Of a stretch of 64,000 bases of DNA, positions 16,780 through 25,289 are shown in pieces. Both the position numbers and the translations under genes were made by a program. The DNA comes from Vibrio sp. PID17_43 (lineage in GTDB: Bacteria; Pseudomonadota; Gammaproteobacteria; Enterobacterales; Vibrionaceae), in contig NZ_LIXM01000013.1 in the NCBI RefSeq assembly GCF_002608565.1, forward strand, positions 62,001-126,000. Direction: 5' to 3'. Each line of letters opens with the position of its first letter. Positions within the stretch are counted from its first letter, which is position 1. The notes beneath the pieces are model-generated. The model saw only the letters and a list, made by a program, of their open reading frames with translations, did no database searches and had not been told where the DNA came from.

Positions 16780-18384
16780 TTACGCAGCGTTAAGCACCTT
16801 TTGCTGATGGGCCATGTACTCATCGAACGTACCTTGGAAGCTCACCAATTTTTTATCTTTCACATCAATAACCGAAGTGGCAAGTGATGAGACAAACTCG
16901 CGGTCATGGCTGACAAAGATCAACGTGCCTGTATAAGTTTTTAATGCACTGTTTAGTGCTTCGATTGCTTCCATATCCATGTGGTTGGTTGGCTCATCCA
17001 TTACCAGTACATTGATATCCTGCATCATCAGCTTACCAAATAGTAAGCGGTTCTTCTCACCACCAGAGCAGTTTCTGGCTTTTTTATTGGCATCATCTGC
17101 GGTGAACAATAAGCGACCTAAAATACCACGCACCATTAAATCATTGTGCTTCACCGTTCGCCATTGGGAGATCCACTCAAAAATCGTCAGGTCATTATCA
17201 AAGTCTGCGCTGCTATCTTGCGGGCAGTAGCCAATTGATGCGTTCTCAGACCATTTCACCACGCCTTGGGTTTGCTCTAATTCGTTGACGAGGCAGCGTA
17301 GTAAGGTCGTTTTACCGACACCGTTTTCACCGATAATCGCCAGGCGCGTACCTGCTTCCAGCAGTAAATTACCTTTTTCAAACAGCAGTTCGTCGCCAAA
17401 GGCATGACCAAGATCTTGCAGCTCAAGCGCTAAGCGATGCAGTTTTTTACCTTCACCAAAATCAATGGATGGGCTGACTCGACTGCTTGATTTCACTTCG
17501 TCCAGTTGGATTTTATCCATTCTTTTTGCTCGAGAACTGGCTTGCTTTGCTTTTGAAGCGTTTGCGCCAAATCGGTTTACGAACTCTTGCAGTTCATTAA
17601 TTTCTGCTGTTTTCTTTGCGTTAGAAGCAAGGAGTTGTTCACGACGTAAGCCTGACGCTTCAAGGAAGTACTCATAGTTTCCTGGATAAATGCGCAGCTC
17701 GCCATAATCGATATCCGCCATGTGAGTACATACCGAGTTTAGGAAGTGGCGATCGTGTGAGATGATGATCATCGTGCACTTTCGCTGGTTTAACTCTTCT
17801 GCCAACCAGTTGATGGTATGAATGTCCAAGTTGTTGGTTGGTTCGTCAAGCAGCAAAATGTCTGGGTTTGCAAACAGTGCCTGTGCCAATAACACACGCA
17901 GTTTCCAACCAGGTGCAACTTGCTGCATCAGGCCAAAATGCAACTCTTCTTCAATACCCGCTTGCAGCAAAATATCACCGGCGCGGCTCTCTGCGGTGTA
18001 GCCATCCATTTCGGCAAATTCGCTTTCAAGCTCTGCTACTTTCATGCCGTCTTCTTCGCTCATCTCTGGTAATGAATAGATGCGGTCACGCTCCTGCTTC
18101 ACTTCCCATAGTTTACGATCACCCATGATCACGGCGTCAATCACACTGTACTGTTCAAAGGCAAACTGATCTTGGCTCAATACGCCGAGCTTTAATCCCG
18201 GGGTAATAGAAACGTTACCTGAACTTGGTGTTAATGCTCCGCTTAGGATTTTCATGAATGTTGATTTACCACAGCCATTCGCGCCGATAAGGCCGTAGCG
18301 ATTGCCGTTACCGAACTTGGCTGAAATATTTTCAAACAGTGGCTCAGCGCCAAATTGCATGGTGATGTTATTTGTACCTATCAT
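16780..18384 (-). CDS. ybiT: ABC-F ribosome-associated ATPase YbiT
   Basis: Cytosolic protein of 534 residues with two ATP-binding cassettes and no membrane part, as in ABC-F factors that act on the ribosomal E site. First cassette: Walker [10 protein letters not shown], non-canonical signature APGWKLRV, Walker [12 protein letters not shown]. Second: [31 protein letters not shown]. The linker carries the charged helical P-site tRNA-interaction region (about 240-310). Sequence matches E. coli YbiT almost throughout. Start at ATG 18384 (GAGGG upstream; the family begins M.(x)NNITMQFG); an ATG at 18420 is less likely. A CRP-like site lies 116 bases upstream. Confidence 0.93.
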   Translation of the reverse strand: MIGTNNITMQFGAEPLFENISAKFGNGNRYGLIGANGCGKSTFMKILSGALTPSSGNVSITPGLKLGVLSQDQFAFEQYSVIDAVIMGDRKLWEVKQERDRIYSLPEMSEEDGMKVAELESEFAEMDGYTAESRAGDILLQAGIEEELHFGLMQQVAPGWKLRVLLAQALFANPDILLLDEPTNNLDIHTINWLAEELNQRKCTMIIISHDRHFLNSVCTHMADIDYGELRIYPGNYEYFLEASGLRREQLLASNAKKTAEINELQEFVNRFGANASKAKQASSRAKRMDKIQLDEVKSSSRVSPSIDFGEGKKLHRLALELQDLGHAFGDELLFEKGNLLLEAGTRLAIIGENGVGKTTLLRCLVNELEQTQGVVKWSENASIGYCPQDSSADFDNDLTIFEWISQWRTVKHNDLMVRGILGRLLFTADDANKKARNCSGGEKNRLLFGKLMMQDINVLVMDEPTNHMDMEAIEALNSALKTYTGTLIFVSHDREFVSSLATSVIDVKDKKLVSFQGTFDEYMAHQQKVLNAA

Positions 18385-18420
18385 AGCAGTGCCCTCGAAG
18401 TAAATTTCTTTTAATAACAA

Positions 18421-18803
18421 GATCTTAATTCACTTTCGAGATACTGTTAAAAAAGGTCATATTGAATGTGGCCGCCATTCTAGCTCATTCATTCATAAGG
18501 TGATATAGCTCACGTTAATATCGTAGGGATTTTTACAACAAAAAGGGAGGAAATGGTTGAGCTTTATAGGCGCTAGGCGGCAAAAATAGCCCTTTATCTA
18601 CGAAAATTCAGCCAAAGCGTTCAATCTAAACATTGGTGGTGAAATATCGTTCAATGCTGCAAGCTTGCTGCCTATCAGATGGTGAGTGAACATGTCTCTA
18701 AGACGAGTTAACACAAGAATTGTAGGCATCGCTATGTTTTAACTGTGGCACAAGTGAATTATGCCTCGCTGCCCTGCGATGACGAAACCATGACAGTGAG
18801 ACG
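18421..18803. other. Intergenic region, 383 bases
   Basis: Between ybiT (start side) and the stop of the leucine-rich lipoprotein gene, both on the minus strand. Holds the ybiT promoter and the CRP-like site at 18500. The rest shows no coding frame of note. Confidence 0.4.
18500..18513 (-). promoter_or_regulatory. Candidate CRP site upstream of ybiT
   Basis: GTGA-N6-TCAC (GTGATATAGCTCAC), a perfect symmetric core of the cAMP-CRP consensus TGTGA-N6-TCACA with only the outer bases differing. Distance to the chosen ybiT start is 116 bases. Binding is inferred. Confidence 0.45.
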
Positions 18804-19874
18804 TTATGGTAAAAGCGTTAGGCTAAATCCTTTCGATACGCTTTGAGCTTGTAGGTAATCGATAGTACTTTGTGAAAGCGTGGCCGAGGAAACGTCGACC
18901 TCTTCAAGCTTGTTTAAGTTGTCGATATGAAGAACGTTTAGGCTAAGCGGACCGATAGTTAGGTTGGTAAGTTCGACATTGCTACTGAGATCGATATCGG
19001 TCACATTTTCGGTCCATATGACCAAGCGCTCAAGCTTAGTTAAGTTGGCAATATCGATGGAGGTTAATGCTTCACCATACACCCCGAGAGATTTCAGCTC
19101 GGAATTGCCACTTAAATCGATGGTGTCGGTCAGCGGTGTTAAGGTGAAGGCTCGCGCATTTGGGAAATGACTTAATTCCACATCAATATCGGTATTAAAC
19201 AAATCTAAAGTATCCAGTTTATTTAATGGCACGGTTTGGAGATCGTTTAACGGTATTGAATCTGCAGATAAATCGAATAGGTTTGGTGTTAATGATAGGT
19301 CAAGCGTTCGGATCAGAGTCATATCAATGTCGAGATGAGTCATTGCACTATGATCATCACCCCATGTGATACTACTCAGCTTATTGTTTGCTAATGTTAG
19401 CCGCTCTAGATTTGGTGAGCTTGATATATCGATCGTTTGCAATGCGTTTTCTGTCAGTGTTAGGAACTGCAACTGATTTGAGTGTGGCAGCGTGACACTG
19501 TAGATTTCATTTTGCTGTGCATCAACGTACCACAACTCAGAGTTTTTACTTAGATCAAGCTGTTGTAAGTTATTGTTAATAAGATCGAGAGAGCTGAGTT
19601 CTGTGAGTTGCTCAATGCCATCAATAGTATTGATACCAAGTTCTGAACAGTTAAGTGTGTAGATCTCCTCGGCGTAGGTGAGATCCCGATTCTCGGCTTC
19701 CGCCATTACGCATTTATGCAGGTTTTGGTCGGCAAACTCGAGTGAGTTTATGAGTGTTTTGTCGGTCTCATTTCCGTTATTTCCGCCTGTGTTGCTGCTG
19801 CTTGAGCTGGATCCTCCACCACATCCTGTGAGGGTGAGTGAGGCTAGGAGTAAGCTGGTCATTTTTATTTTCAT
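18804..19874 (-). CDS. Leucine-rich-repeat lipoprotein
   Basis: A 356-residue predicted lipoprotein. Its signal ends in LASLTLTGC (lipobox) and is followed by a Gly/Ser/Asn linker (GGGSSSSSSNTGGNNGNE). A short Cys-containing segment (CVMAEAENRDLTYAEEIYTLNCSELG) acts as a cap. About twelve 20-21-residue leucine-rich repeats of the form LxxLxLxxNxLxxIDLSxNxxL follow (residues about 90-340), as in bacterial LRR proteins whose curved face binds protein ligands. Start chosen at ATG 19874 with AGGAC upstream. Neighbours give no clue to the partner. Orphan unit. Confidence 0.8.
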   Translation of the reverse strand: MKIKMTSLLLASLTLTGCGGGSSSSSSNTGGNNGNETDKTLINSLEFADQNLHKCVMAEAENRDLTYAEEIYTLNCSELGINTIDGIEQLTELSSLDLINNNLQQLDLSKNSELWYVDAQQNEIYSVTLPHSNQLQFLTLTENALQTIDISSSPNLERLTLANNKLSSITWGDDHSAMTHLDIDMTLIRTLDLSLTPNLFDLSADSIPLNDLQTVPLNKLDTLDLFNTDIDVELSHFPNARAFTLTPLTDTIDLSGNSELKSLGVYGEALTSIDIANLTKLERLVIWTENVTDIDLSSNVELTNLTIGPLSLNVLHIDNLNKLEEVDVSSATLSQSTIDYLQAQSVSKGFSLTLLP

Positions 19875-20220
19875 TTTTAGTCCTTTATCTAACCGATTGC
19901 TGTGCGTTTGCAGGTGTGATTTTGATGAAATGTATCGCTTGATAAAAGCAGAAGGCAATACGAATATTGTAAGGGTGCCAGTATAACCAGTTGTAATATC
20001 AGTGTTTTCACTGTATTTGGTTGATCGTATTGACGTGAGAATGTGGTTTAGAGGGATGTGGATATGAGGTGAGCCGCAAATATACAACTTTTGTTTAGTC
20101 TTATTGCATTTTTCCGATCTTAACGATGTATCTGGTTTTTAGATGGTAAGTAACGGTATCCAGTAAGAAGGTTAGCTGATAATCCAATCACTCATCGTGA
20201 TGGTGATATAGAGACTGAAT

Positions 20221-20380
20221 ATGAGTAATAACCAACAAGCCGAATTATCCTCTACCCAATAAGCGCTGGAAGAGTTGCGCGAGCGCTTACGCCAAAACCA
20301 CAGGTCATGCAAAGCTCATCAAAGAAAGCGGATTCCACTTCGCTCATGTCTGGAGTGATGAAAGCCGTGGGGATGTTTGA
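20221..20380 (+). pseudogene. Possible degraded short coding sequence, family unknown
   Basis: An ATG frame, MSNNQQAELSSTQ, meets TAA and continues as ALEELRERLRQN. Shifting by one base after that gives AKTTGHAKLIKESGFHFAHV and on to a TGA at 20378. The two pieces read like one protein with a nonsense codon and a frameshift. I do not recognise the family and the evidence is only the coding-like composition. Confidence 0.3.
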
Positions 20381-20488
20381 AAAAAGCTGAGAATTTCTCT
20401 CTTTTAAAACTCAAACTGTTCAGGGTTTGTTGATACTTTTTAAGAGAAGAGCACGCAGGTGGTTTGGTATCAATACACAGGCATAAAA

Positions 20489-20515
20489 AGCACACATTGT
20501 AGTGTGCTATTTTTT
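20489..20515. terminator. Bidirectional terminator
   Basis: Stem AGCACAC/GTGTGCT flanked by AAAAA on the left and TTTTTT on the right, 21 bases past the rhodanese stop on the minus strand. Confidence 0.8.
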
Positions 20516-20535
20516 GTTCAATGAGAGCAATTGCG

Positions 20536-20886
20536 CTATTTTGCTTCTTGCATTTCAGCGAAGCCACCAGCGTTATGAAGATTGCTGAAACCTCGTGACT
20601 TTAGGTGTTGATATGCTTTGCCTGAGCGAGCACCACTTCGGCAGTAAAGCACGATCTGCGTGTCTTTATCGACATTAGCAAAGTGTTTGTCCAACTCCGA
20701 AAGTGGGTAATTTACTGCGTTGTCCAGGTGCCCATCGGAAAACTCTTGTGGGGTTCGCACATCGACAATCATCGCACCTTGTTCTATCAGTTGCCAGCCT
20801 TGCTCTGCGCGTTCAGAGGCCAGTGCTGTAGTAGGCGGAAATAATGCGGTGCAGAGAATGGATAAAGCGAGAGGGAGGAGCCTCAT
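20536..20886 (-). CDS. Periplasmic single-domain rhodanese (PspE-like)
   Basis: A 116-residue exported protein. The signal peptide ends near TTALA|SERAEQ. A single rhodanese domain follows, with IVDVRTPQEFSDGHLDNAVNYPL (the DVR and GHI-type motifs) and the active-site loop YCRSGARSG, whose Cys can carry a persulfide. E. coli PspE is the closest well-known type: a periplasmic thiosulfate sulfurtransferase. Gene stands alone between a terminator and a small upstream gene about 70 bases away. Confidence 0.85.
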   Translation of the reverse strand: MRLLPLALSILCTALFPPTTALASERAEQGWQLIEQGAMIVDVRTPQEFSDGHLDNAVNYPLSELDKHFANVDKDTQIVLYCRSGARSGKAYQHLKSRGFSNLHNAGGFAEMQEAK

Positions 20887-20954
20887 TAAGTAATCCTTGA
20901 GTTAATGGGGAATGCTTATCTTCTATATCATATAGAGGCGAATTTAGTGACTGA

Positions 20955-21116
20955 CTATTTTTCTTGAAAGTGTGAGTTGTCGGTCGATTCTTGCGGCGGG
21001 GCGTTTTCACGCTTCTGCTTTTCGTGCATTGCTTCGATAAGTTGGCGATCTAACTCAGCGAAGAATCGGTCTTCCTCAGCTTTGCCACGCAAACGGAGTT
21101 TTTCTGTAAAGTCCAT
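20955..21116 (-). CDS. Small conserved-looking protein, 53 aa
   Basis: Short open frame MDFTEKLRLRGKAEEDRFFAEL, then a charged, amphipathic helix with many Glu/Lys/Arg and a polar tail ending SHFQEK. AGGGGAG lies about 7 bases upstream of the ATG, which is a strong reason to accept it despite its size. No membrane segment, cysteine or known motif. It lies just upstream of the rhodanese gene and might share its transcript. Function unknown. Confidence 0.65.
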   Translation of the reverse strand: MDFTEKLRLRGKAEEDRFFAELDRQLIEAMHEKQKRENAPPQESTDNSHFQEK

Positions 21117-21246
21117 GACCTGCTCCCCTTATACAGCATATTTTAAGTATAGACCTGTATCAGGTGACCGGAGACTTGTGACGGGGAACCGCATGATTAA
21201 ATAGAGCCCTTTAGGGGAAATGGCTCTTAGGAGAGATGCTTAAGGT

Positions 21247-21522
21247 TTAAGCTTCAATAAGAGTCGCTGCGTTACGCATCGCTTCTTTGGTTGAACACTC
21301 AATAACGTTCGCGTTTGCTACATTTAGGTCAGTGATGCGGTTCTGGATACCGTTTTCACCTTGTGTTTCGACTTTGATTTTCAGACTTGCAGCTGCACCT
21401 GCTTTTCCTAATGCTCTCGTTGTCATAAATGTGTGTGCTACGCCAGATGGACAACATGTTACGGCATCGATGTCGGTTAAAAAAGCCTCTTTGCTGCTGA
21501 TTCGGTTATTTTCTAATAGCAT
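21247..21522 (-). CDS. Orphan PTS fructose-type EIIB domain protein
   Basis: 91 residues with the fructose-family EIIB active site, AVTCCPSGVAHTFMTTRAL, where the Cys before Pro accepts phosphate. The usual KVETQGENGIQNRIT follows. The end (VANANVIECSTKEAMRNAATLIEA) departs from the normal '..ADVVIxAxDxxV' strand and no EIIA or EIIC gene is nearby. It may be a stand-alone signalling EIIB, or a remnant of a larger fructose permease gene whose other parts have been lost. Confidence 0.65.
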   Translation of the reverse strand: MLLENNRISSKEAFLTDIDAVTCCPSGVAHTFMTTRALGKAGAAASLKIKVETQGENGIQNRITDLNVANANVIECSTKEAMRNAATLIEA

Positions 21523-21719
21523 TTGTGCCTGCTGTTGAAAGACTTATTTTTTATTATTTGCTTAAAGGTTGCCTTTAATTAAATTGACGTTTGTTAGTTC
21601 TGTAATCATTTTTGACTCATAGGTACTGAAGTATTGAGGTAAATGTAATTAATGTTGCGGTTTTCATTTGGTTAATGATTGATGGATTGCGCAAGCCGAC
21701 GAGTGATCTCGGACAGTTC

Positions 21720-21773
21720 CTCCCCTTGATACACATTGGCTAATTTAAGCTCCGAATTTGAAGCCAAGGGGAG
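21720..21773. repeat. Inverted repeat, CTCCCCTTG ... CAAGGGGAG
   Basis: Perfect 9-base arms separated by 36 bases, with an inner TGGCT/AGCCA pair and near-symmetric AATTTAAGC/GAATTTGAAG centre, making a 54-base folded element. It lies in the 290-base gap between the EIIB gene and msrA. It could be a structured RNA 3' end or a copy of a dispersed intergenic palindrome. Confidence 0.5.
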
Positions 21774-21812
21774 ATTAGGAGGGGTTGTCACGCTGTAGAT
21801 TGAGCTGATCCA

Positions 21813-22295
21813 TTAAGACTGATTCTTGTACTTATGCAGCAAATCTAACGGGATATGACAGTAGTCATTTGGGAAGCGCGTAAGTCGGTTTTGGTGCTCA
21901 TCATCACTTGGCAAGTAATTCGTGAGTGGCAGTACTTCTACAGCGATCTTATTGGTATCTGGTCTTGCTGCGATAAATGCTTTCGCGATGGTTAGGTGTT
22001 GTTCATTTTGGCTATAAACACCAGTGCGGTATTTCTCACCTACGTCTTCACCTTGCTTGTTAATGCTGTAAGGATCGATGATCTCAAACAGATATCCCAT
22101 TAAGGTTTCTACTGAAACTTGCTCAGGATCGAACTGCGTTCTTACGCACTCTGCGTAGCCATCGTATTCGGATTGGGTATTATCCGTTGTTCCGTTTGCG
22201 CGTCCAGCTTCGGTGCTGATTACGCCCGGCAGGTGGCGCATAAATTCTTGAACGCCCCAAAGGCAGCCGCCTGCGAAGTAAATTTCTTCCATCAT
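21813..22295 (-). CDS. msrA: Peptide-methionine (S)-S-oxide reductase MsrA (short form)
   Basis: A 160-residue enzyme that reduces methionine-S-sulfoxide. The active-site GGCLWGVQEF matches the GCFWG motif (Phe replaced by Leu) with the nucleophilic Cys. Also present are AGRANGTTDN...YDGYAECVR, YSINKQGEDVGEKYRTGVYS (the D.N.QG.D.G.QYRS region) and a C-terminal DDEHQNRLTRFPNDYCHIP like the usual YHQ..L..NP..YCHI. Two adjacent ATGs (22295 and 22292) follow AGGA. No signal peptide, so cytosolic. Somewhat divergent, so it may be a second MsrA paralogue. Confidence 0.85.
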   Translation of the reverse strand: MMEEIYFAGGCLWGVQEFMRHLPGVISTEAGRANGTTDNTQSEYDGYAECVRTQFDPEQVSVETLMGYLFEIIDPYSINKQGEDVGEKYRTGVYSQNEQHLTIAKAFIAARPDTNKIAVEVLPLTNYLPSDDEHQNRLTRFPNDYCHIPLDLLHKYKNQS

Positions 22296-22485
22296 TCTGT
22301 CCTGAAAAACTTTGCGCCATTATGGGCATCACTTTCGCTCAAACACAACTCCAACCATAGCGTTAATAACCTATCGAATGAGCAGCTCAGACATAAAATA
22401 GGAACCACTCGTTGTGATTTGCTCTCTTTTTTGTGCTGCCTTTCCTCGTTAGATTGAGCGCAGTTAAGAGCTAAGGGGAATCCTA

Positions 22486-22866
22486 ATGAAAATTGAACCT
22501 ATCGCTATTTGGACAGAACGTTTGGAAGAGCTAACAGCTTTCTATGAGAAATACTTTAATGCGGTTTCTAACGATAAAAATCACTACCCAAACAAGCAGT
22601 TTTCGTCTTGCCTTCTTTCGTTTGAAAGTGGCGTACGATTGGAGTTGATGTCGATGGAAGGTGTGACCGCCTGTGAGAAACTTCAGGTGATGCAGGTCAC
22701 AGGGTTAGCGCACTTTGCTTTTGCATTAGGTTCAGAACAGGCTGTGGATCAATTAACCAAAACCTTGGTGGGTGATGGCTATCAATGGATCGACGATCCG
22801 AGACAAACAGGCGATGGTTACTACGAAAGCGGCGTATTAGATCCGGATGGTAACCGTCTGAGTTAA
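22486..22866 (+). CDS. VOC-superfamily (glyoxalase-like) protein with probable 3' frameshift
   Basis: 126 residues in the beta-alpha-beta-beta-beta VOC fold: IAIWTERLEELTAFYEKYF at the start, VRLELMS in the middle and SGVLDPDGNRL at the end. Such proteins use metal-bound residues on paired modules for isomerase, dioxygenase or resistance chemistry; the activity here is unknown. It stops abruptly as DPDGNRLS. The next bases, read one base out of frame, give E-L-T-V then TAA, the usual 'DPDGNRLELTV' ending. I infer loss of one base near 22858-22861, replacing the last four residues. Probably still folded. Confidence 0.75.
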   Translation: MKIEPIAIWTERLEELTAFYEKYFNAVSNDKNHYPNKQFSSCLLSFESGVRLELMSMEGVTACEKLQVMQVTGLAHFAFALGSEQAVDQLTKTLVGDGYQWIDDPRQTGDGYYESGVLDPDGNRLS

Positions 22867-22867
22867 C

Positions 22868-23195
22868 GGTATAACGAGTATCAGGCAAGATTTGAACTTC
22901 CTTGAGCAGCAAGGCTACCCAAAGCGCATACATGGCGCGACCATCGCCTTGCAAAGTGATGATAACGATACGCGACTTGAAGTGCGTTTCGACATCAAGC
23001 AAGCCTTAGCCAGCAAGCTGCGGATTTGGAGTCACCAAACGAAACATTGGGCGACATTTCGTCTGAACTTTCGGAGAGGTAGGTCTAAACTTGAAGCAAT
23101 TTGCCGCAATTCATGGCGAATATAGCGTGTTGGAGCCCACACAGCACTCCTTACGTGTCACTTATCGTTTGGTACCAATAATTACAACGGAATAG
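22868..23195 (+). pseudogene. DeoR-family regulator remnant
   Basis: Without any start codon, the frame from 22868 reads TSIRQDLNFLEQQGYPKRIHG, then a loop and RLEVRFDIKQALASK. This is the recognition helix, wing and linker of DeoR/GlpR-type HTH regulators. A one-base shift after ALASK restores AADLESPNETLGDIS. The beginning of the HTH and the sugar-phosphate-binding domain are gone. Near the end another frame (GLNLKQFAAIHGEYSVLE... to TAG 23193-23195) looks coding but I cannot assign it. Wedged between the VOC gene and sodC. Confidence 0.6.
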
Positions 23196-23207
23196 GACGT
23201 TCAAGAT

Positions 23208-23720
23208 ATGAGAACAAACACTTTACTTGCGGCATTTATGTTTCTCTCGACCTCTGTATTGGCGGAGCCTCTCTCTGTGGAAATGACCGATCTAGGTTCG
23301 GGGAAATCGGCTGGTATGGTCACGATCAGTTCGAGTGAATACGGCACGGTATTTACCCCCGATTTAAAAGGTTTGCCTGCCGGTGTGCACGGTTTTCATT
23401 TGCATGCGACCGGTTCATGTGAAAGCAGCACCAAAGATGGCAAAACCGTATTGGGTGGTGGTGCTGGTGGTCACTATGATCCAGAAGAAACAGGCAAGCA
23501 TGGGTTCCCGTGGACGAATGGTAACCATCTAGGTGACTTACCAGCGTTATATGTTAATGCCGATGGTGTGGCGGATCAGCCAGTATTGGCGCCTCGTGTA
23601 AAACAGGCGGATGTCAAAGGGCGAGCCTTAATGATTCATGCGGGTGGTGATAATCACTCTGATCATCCGGCTAAACTTGGCGGTGGTGGAGCACGCATTG
23701 TATGTGGTGTGATTCAGTGA
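23208..23720 (+). CDS. sodC: Periplasmic Cu/Zn superoxide dismutase
   Basis: Converts superoxide to H2O2 and O2 in the periplasm. A signal peptide ends [10 protein letters not shown]. Metal ligands appear as [11 protein letters not shown] (copper His and the disulfide Cys), [26 protein letters not shown] (zinc and bridging His) and the C-terminal signature [13 protein letters not shown] with the partner Cys. At 170 aa it is typical of bacterial SodC. TAGGACGTTC precedes the ATG. The strong terminator at 23747 shows a monocistronic unit. Confidence 0.95.
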   Translation: MRTNTLLAAFMFLSTSVLAEPLSVEMTDLGSGKSAGMVTISSSEYGTVFTPDLKGLPAGVHGFHLHATGSCESSTKDGKTVLGGGAGGHYDPEETGKHGFPWTNGNHLGDLPALYVNADGVADQPVLAPRVKQADVKGRALMIHAGGDNHSDHPAKLGGGGARIVCGVIQ

Positions 23721-23746
23721 TTTCTCGCTGAGCTTTCCTTAAATAT

Positions 23747-23778
23747 AAAAACGGTCCAGATAAGTTGGACCGTTTTTT
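23747..23778. terminator. Terminator shared by sodC and pncA
   Basis: Perfect AAAAACGGTCCA/TGGACCGTTTTT stem with a 7-base loop; the symmetrical A and T runs serve both converging transcripts. Confidence 0.92.
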
Positions 23779-23810
23779 AATCGCCACAGGGCAAATTGCA
23801 GCAAGGAGAA

Positions 23811-24464
23811 CTACGCAAGTTTTTCCACAAGGATTTCGTCAGCGTTGTCGACGAATATCGTCCCTTTTTCTTTCAACTCAGCAATGACCGAATCTACTGT
23901 GTCTGGCAGTACTGCACGAGTTGACGCTAGATTGACAATCACGCTAAAGCCTAAGTTGAGCGCTTGAATAACCGATGTCTTGACACAGAAGTCTAACGCC
24001 AAGCCGCCGACTACGAGCGTGTCGATGTTGTGAAACTTAAGGTACTCATTCGCTCCGGTCGTTTTGGTGTCGGCCGCATCATGGAAGAAAATCCCGTAAG
24101 GGTGTGCGTCTGGCTCCATGCCTTTGTTCACTTGGAAATCGTATTCAAGCACGGGTGGTAAACCATCAAGCAGTTCTACACCTGTTGTGCCAAGCACACA
24201 GTGGCGGTTCCACTTAATGTCCACGTTTGGTAGGCCTACAGGCTCAAGCATATTGGCTGGCGTTTCTGCATCCCACGCTGCTTTGGGCGGGTGTAAGTCT
24301 CGGCTGACTAATTTTAAGCGCCCCTTCGTGTGGTTCTTTTGCAGTTCTGGAACGATTTCTAATGCGCCTGTTACTGGCAGTTCGTCAGGGCAAAGTTCGG
24401 TGAACCCTTTCTCAGGATCCACGTCGATCACAGCGGTGGTTTGGTAGTTTACTCGAACTGTCAT
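23811..24464 (-). CDS. pncA: Nicotinamidase
   Basis: Hydrolyses nicotinamide to nicotinate in the NAD salvage (Preiss-Handler) route. A 217-residue member of the isochorismatase-like hydrolases. The catalytic Asp is in AVIDVDPEKGF and the nucleophilic Cys in GLALDFCVKTSVIQAL. Metal-site residues lie in SRDLHPPKAAWD, and an oxyanion loop is near GTTGVELLDGLP. Start chosen at ATG 24464 with AAGGAG 6 bases upstream; the frame is open to 24503 but overlaps the end of nrtR. Transcribed 31 bases behind nrtR, so probably one operon. Confidence 0.92.
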   Translation of the reverse strand: MTVRVNYQTTAVIDVDPEKGFTELCPDELPVTGALEIVPELQKNHTKGRLKLVSRDLHPPKAAWDAETPANMLEPVGLPNVDIKWNRHCVLGTTGVELLDGLPPVLEYDFQVNKGMEPDAHPYGIFFHDAADTKTTGANEYLKFHNIDTLVVGGLALDFCVKTSVIQALNLGFSVIVNLASTRAVLPDTVDSVIAELKEKGTIFVDNADEILVEKLA

Positions 24465-24495
24465 GGCAGACTCCTTGTCTGGCTCTATGTTTGCG

Positions 24496-25221
24496 TTAGC
24501 CACGCAAGCAGTTTTGGAAAAAAGTCACTTCGTCGCTTGCAAGGGTGTACACCATGGCAGGCTTACCGCCTTTACCTTTGTTGGTGGACGCGACTTTGTT
24601 GGTTGGTTTGAGTACGCCAGAGTCAACCAAGCGGCGTTTGATCGTCATTCGACTGATATCAATACCAAACTCTTGGTAAGCGGCAATGATATCGGCGACC
24701 AAAAACTCTTTGTCGAGTGCAAACAATAAGACAGAGGTGTACTCGATAGAGGCCCGTAACTTCTGCCATGCTTTCTCAATCATGTTCTGGTGGTCAAATG
24801 CAAGGCTTTCCTCTCCATCGAGAATTGCTCGTAGTGAAAACCACTTGAGGTGACATTCTGCTACGCCAGCGTTGCTGATCTGTTCGATATTATTGCCGTC
24901 GACTAGCGCATAGTGGGTGATATTCAAACTCCAGTCTTCTGGATCGCGTTTTGGGTCCCCGTCAATGAAGGCTTCGCTGAAGTGACGTGGATAGGTGTGA
25001 ATTTTCTCGCGGCAGATACGACGGCGAGCCGCTTCGAAGTTTTCATCTGCTGGGCGGCCACCTGCTTGGGTCATATCTTTATCAAAAACGAATCCACCAG
25101 GCAAAGCCCATACGCCATGGTAAGGGCGATCAGGGTTCGAACGCTTGATAAGCAATACTTCCAGTCCTTTATCAGCGCGGCCTGATAACCTAAATGGAAT
25201 GATATCGACGGTGACTATCAT
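24496..25221 (-). CDS. nrtR: NrtR, Nudix-related repressor of NAD genes
   Basis: 241 residues. The N-terminal domain (1-150) has a Nudix-like fold, with the glycine motif GVWALPGGFV. Its Nudix box is eroded: the expected RE..EE glutamates read FEAARRRICREKI, so hydrolysis is unlikely. The C-terminal domain (about 160-235) is a winged helix (IIAAYQEFGIDISRMTIKRRLVDSGVLKPTN). This is the NrtR layout, where ADP-ribose binding to the dead Nudix domain releases DNA. Start at ATG 25221 after AGGAC. Its neighbours pncA and pncB are expected targets. Confidence 0.9.
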   Translation of the reverse strand: MIVTVDIIPFRLSGRADKGLEVLLIKRSNPDRPYHGVWALPGGFVFDKDMTQAGGRPADENFEAARRRICREKIHTYPRHFSEAFIDGDPKRDPEDWSLNITHYALVDGNNIEQISNAGVAECHLKWFSLRAILDGEESLAFDHQNMIEKAWQKLRASIEYTSVLLFALDKEFLVADIIAAYQEFGIDISRMTIKRRLVDSGVLKPTNKVASTNKGKGGKPAMVYTLASDEVTFFQNCLRG

Positions 25222-25289
25222 GATGGTGTCCTGAGATTGATTTGTGAGTAATCTAGCGCATAACAAGCAGTCGATCAATGGGTAAGTAA

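Noticed and set aside
20319-20567. Minus-strand 82-codon frame below the rhodanese gene
   Set aside because: It lies opposite a degraded plus-strand frame, crosses the terminator at 20489 and overlaps the rhodanese stop; composition is not protein-like.
22892-23125. A 77-codon frame with TTG start
   Set aside because: It is the middle of the DeoR remnant; there is no ribosome site and the homology begins upstream of the TTG.
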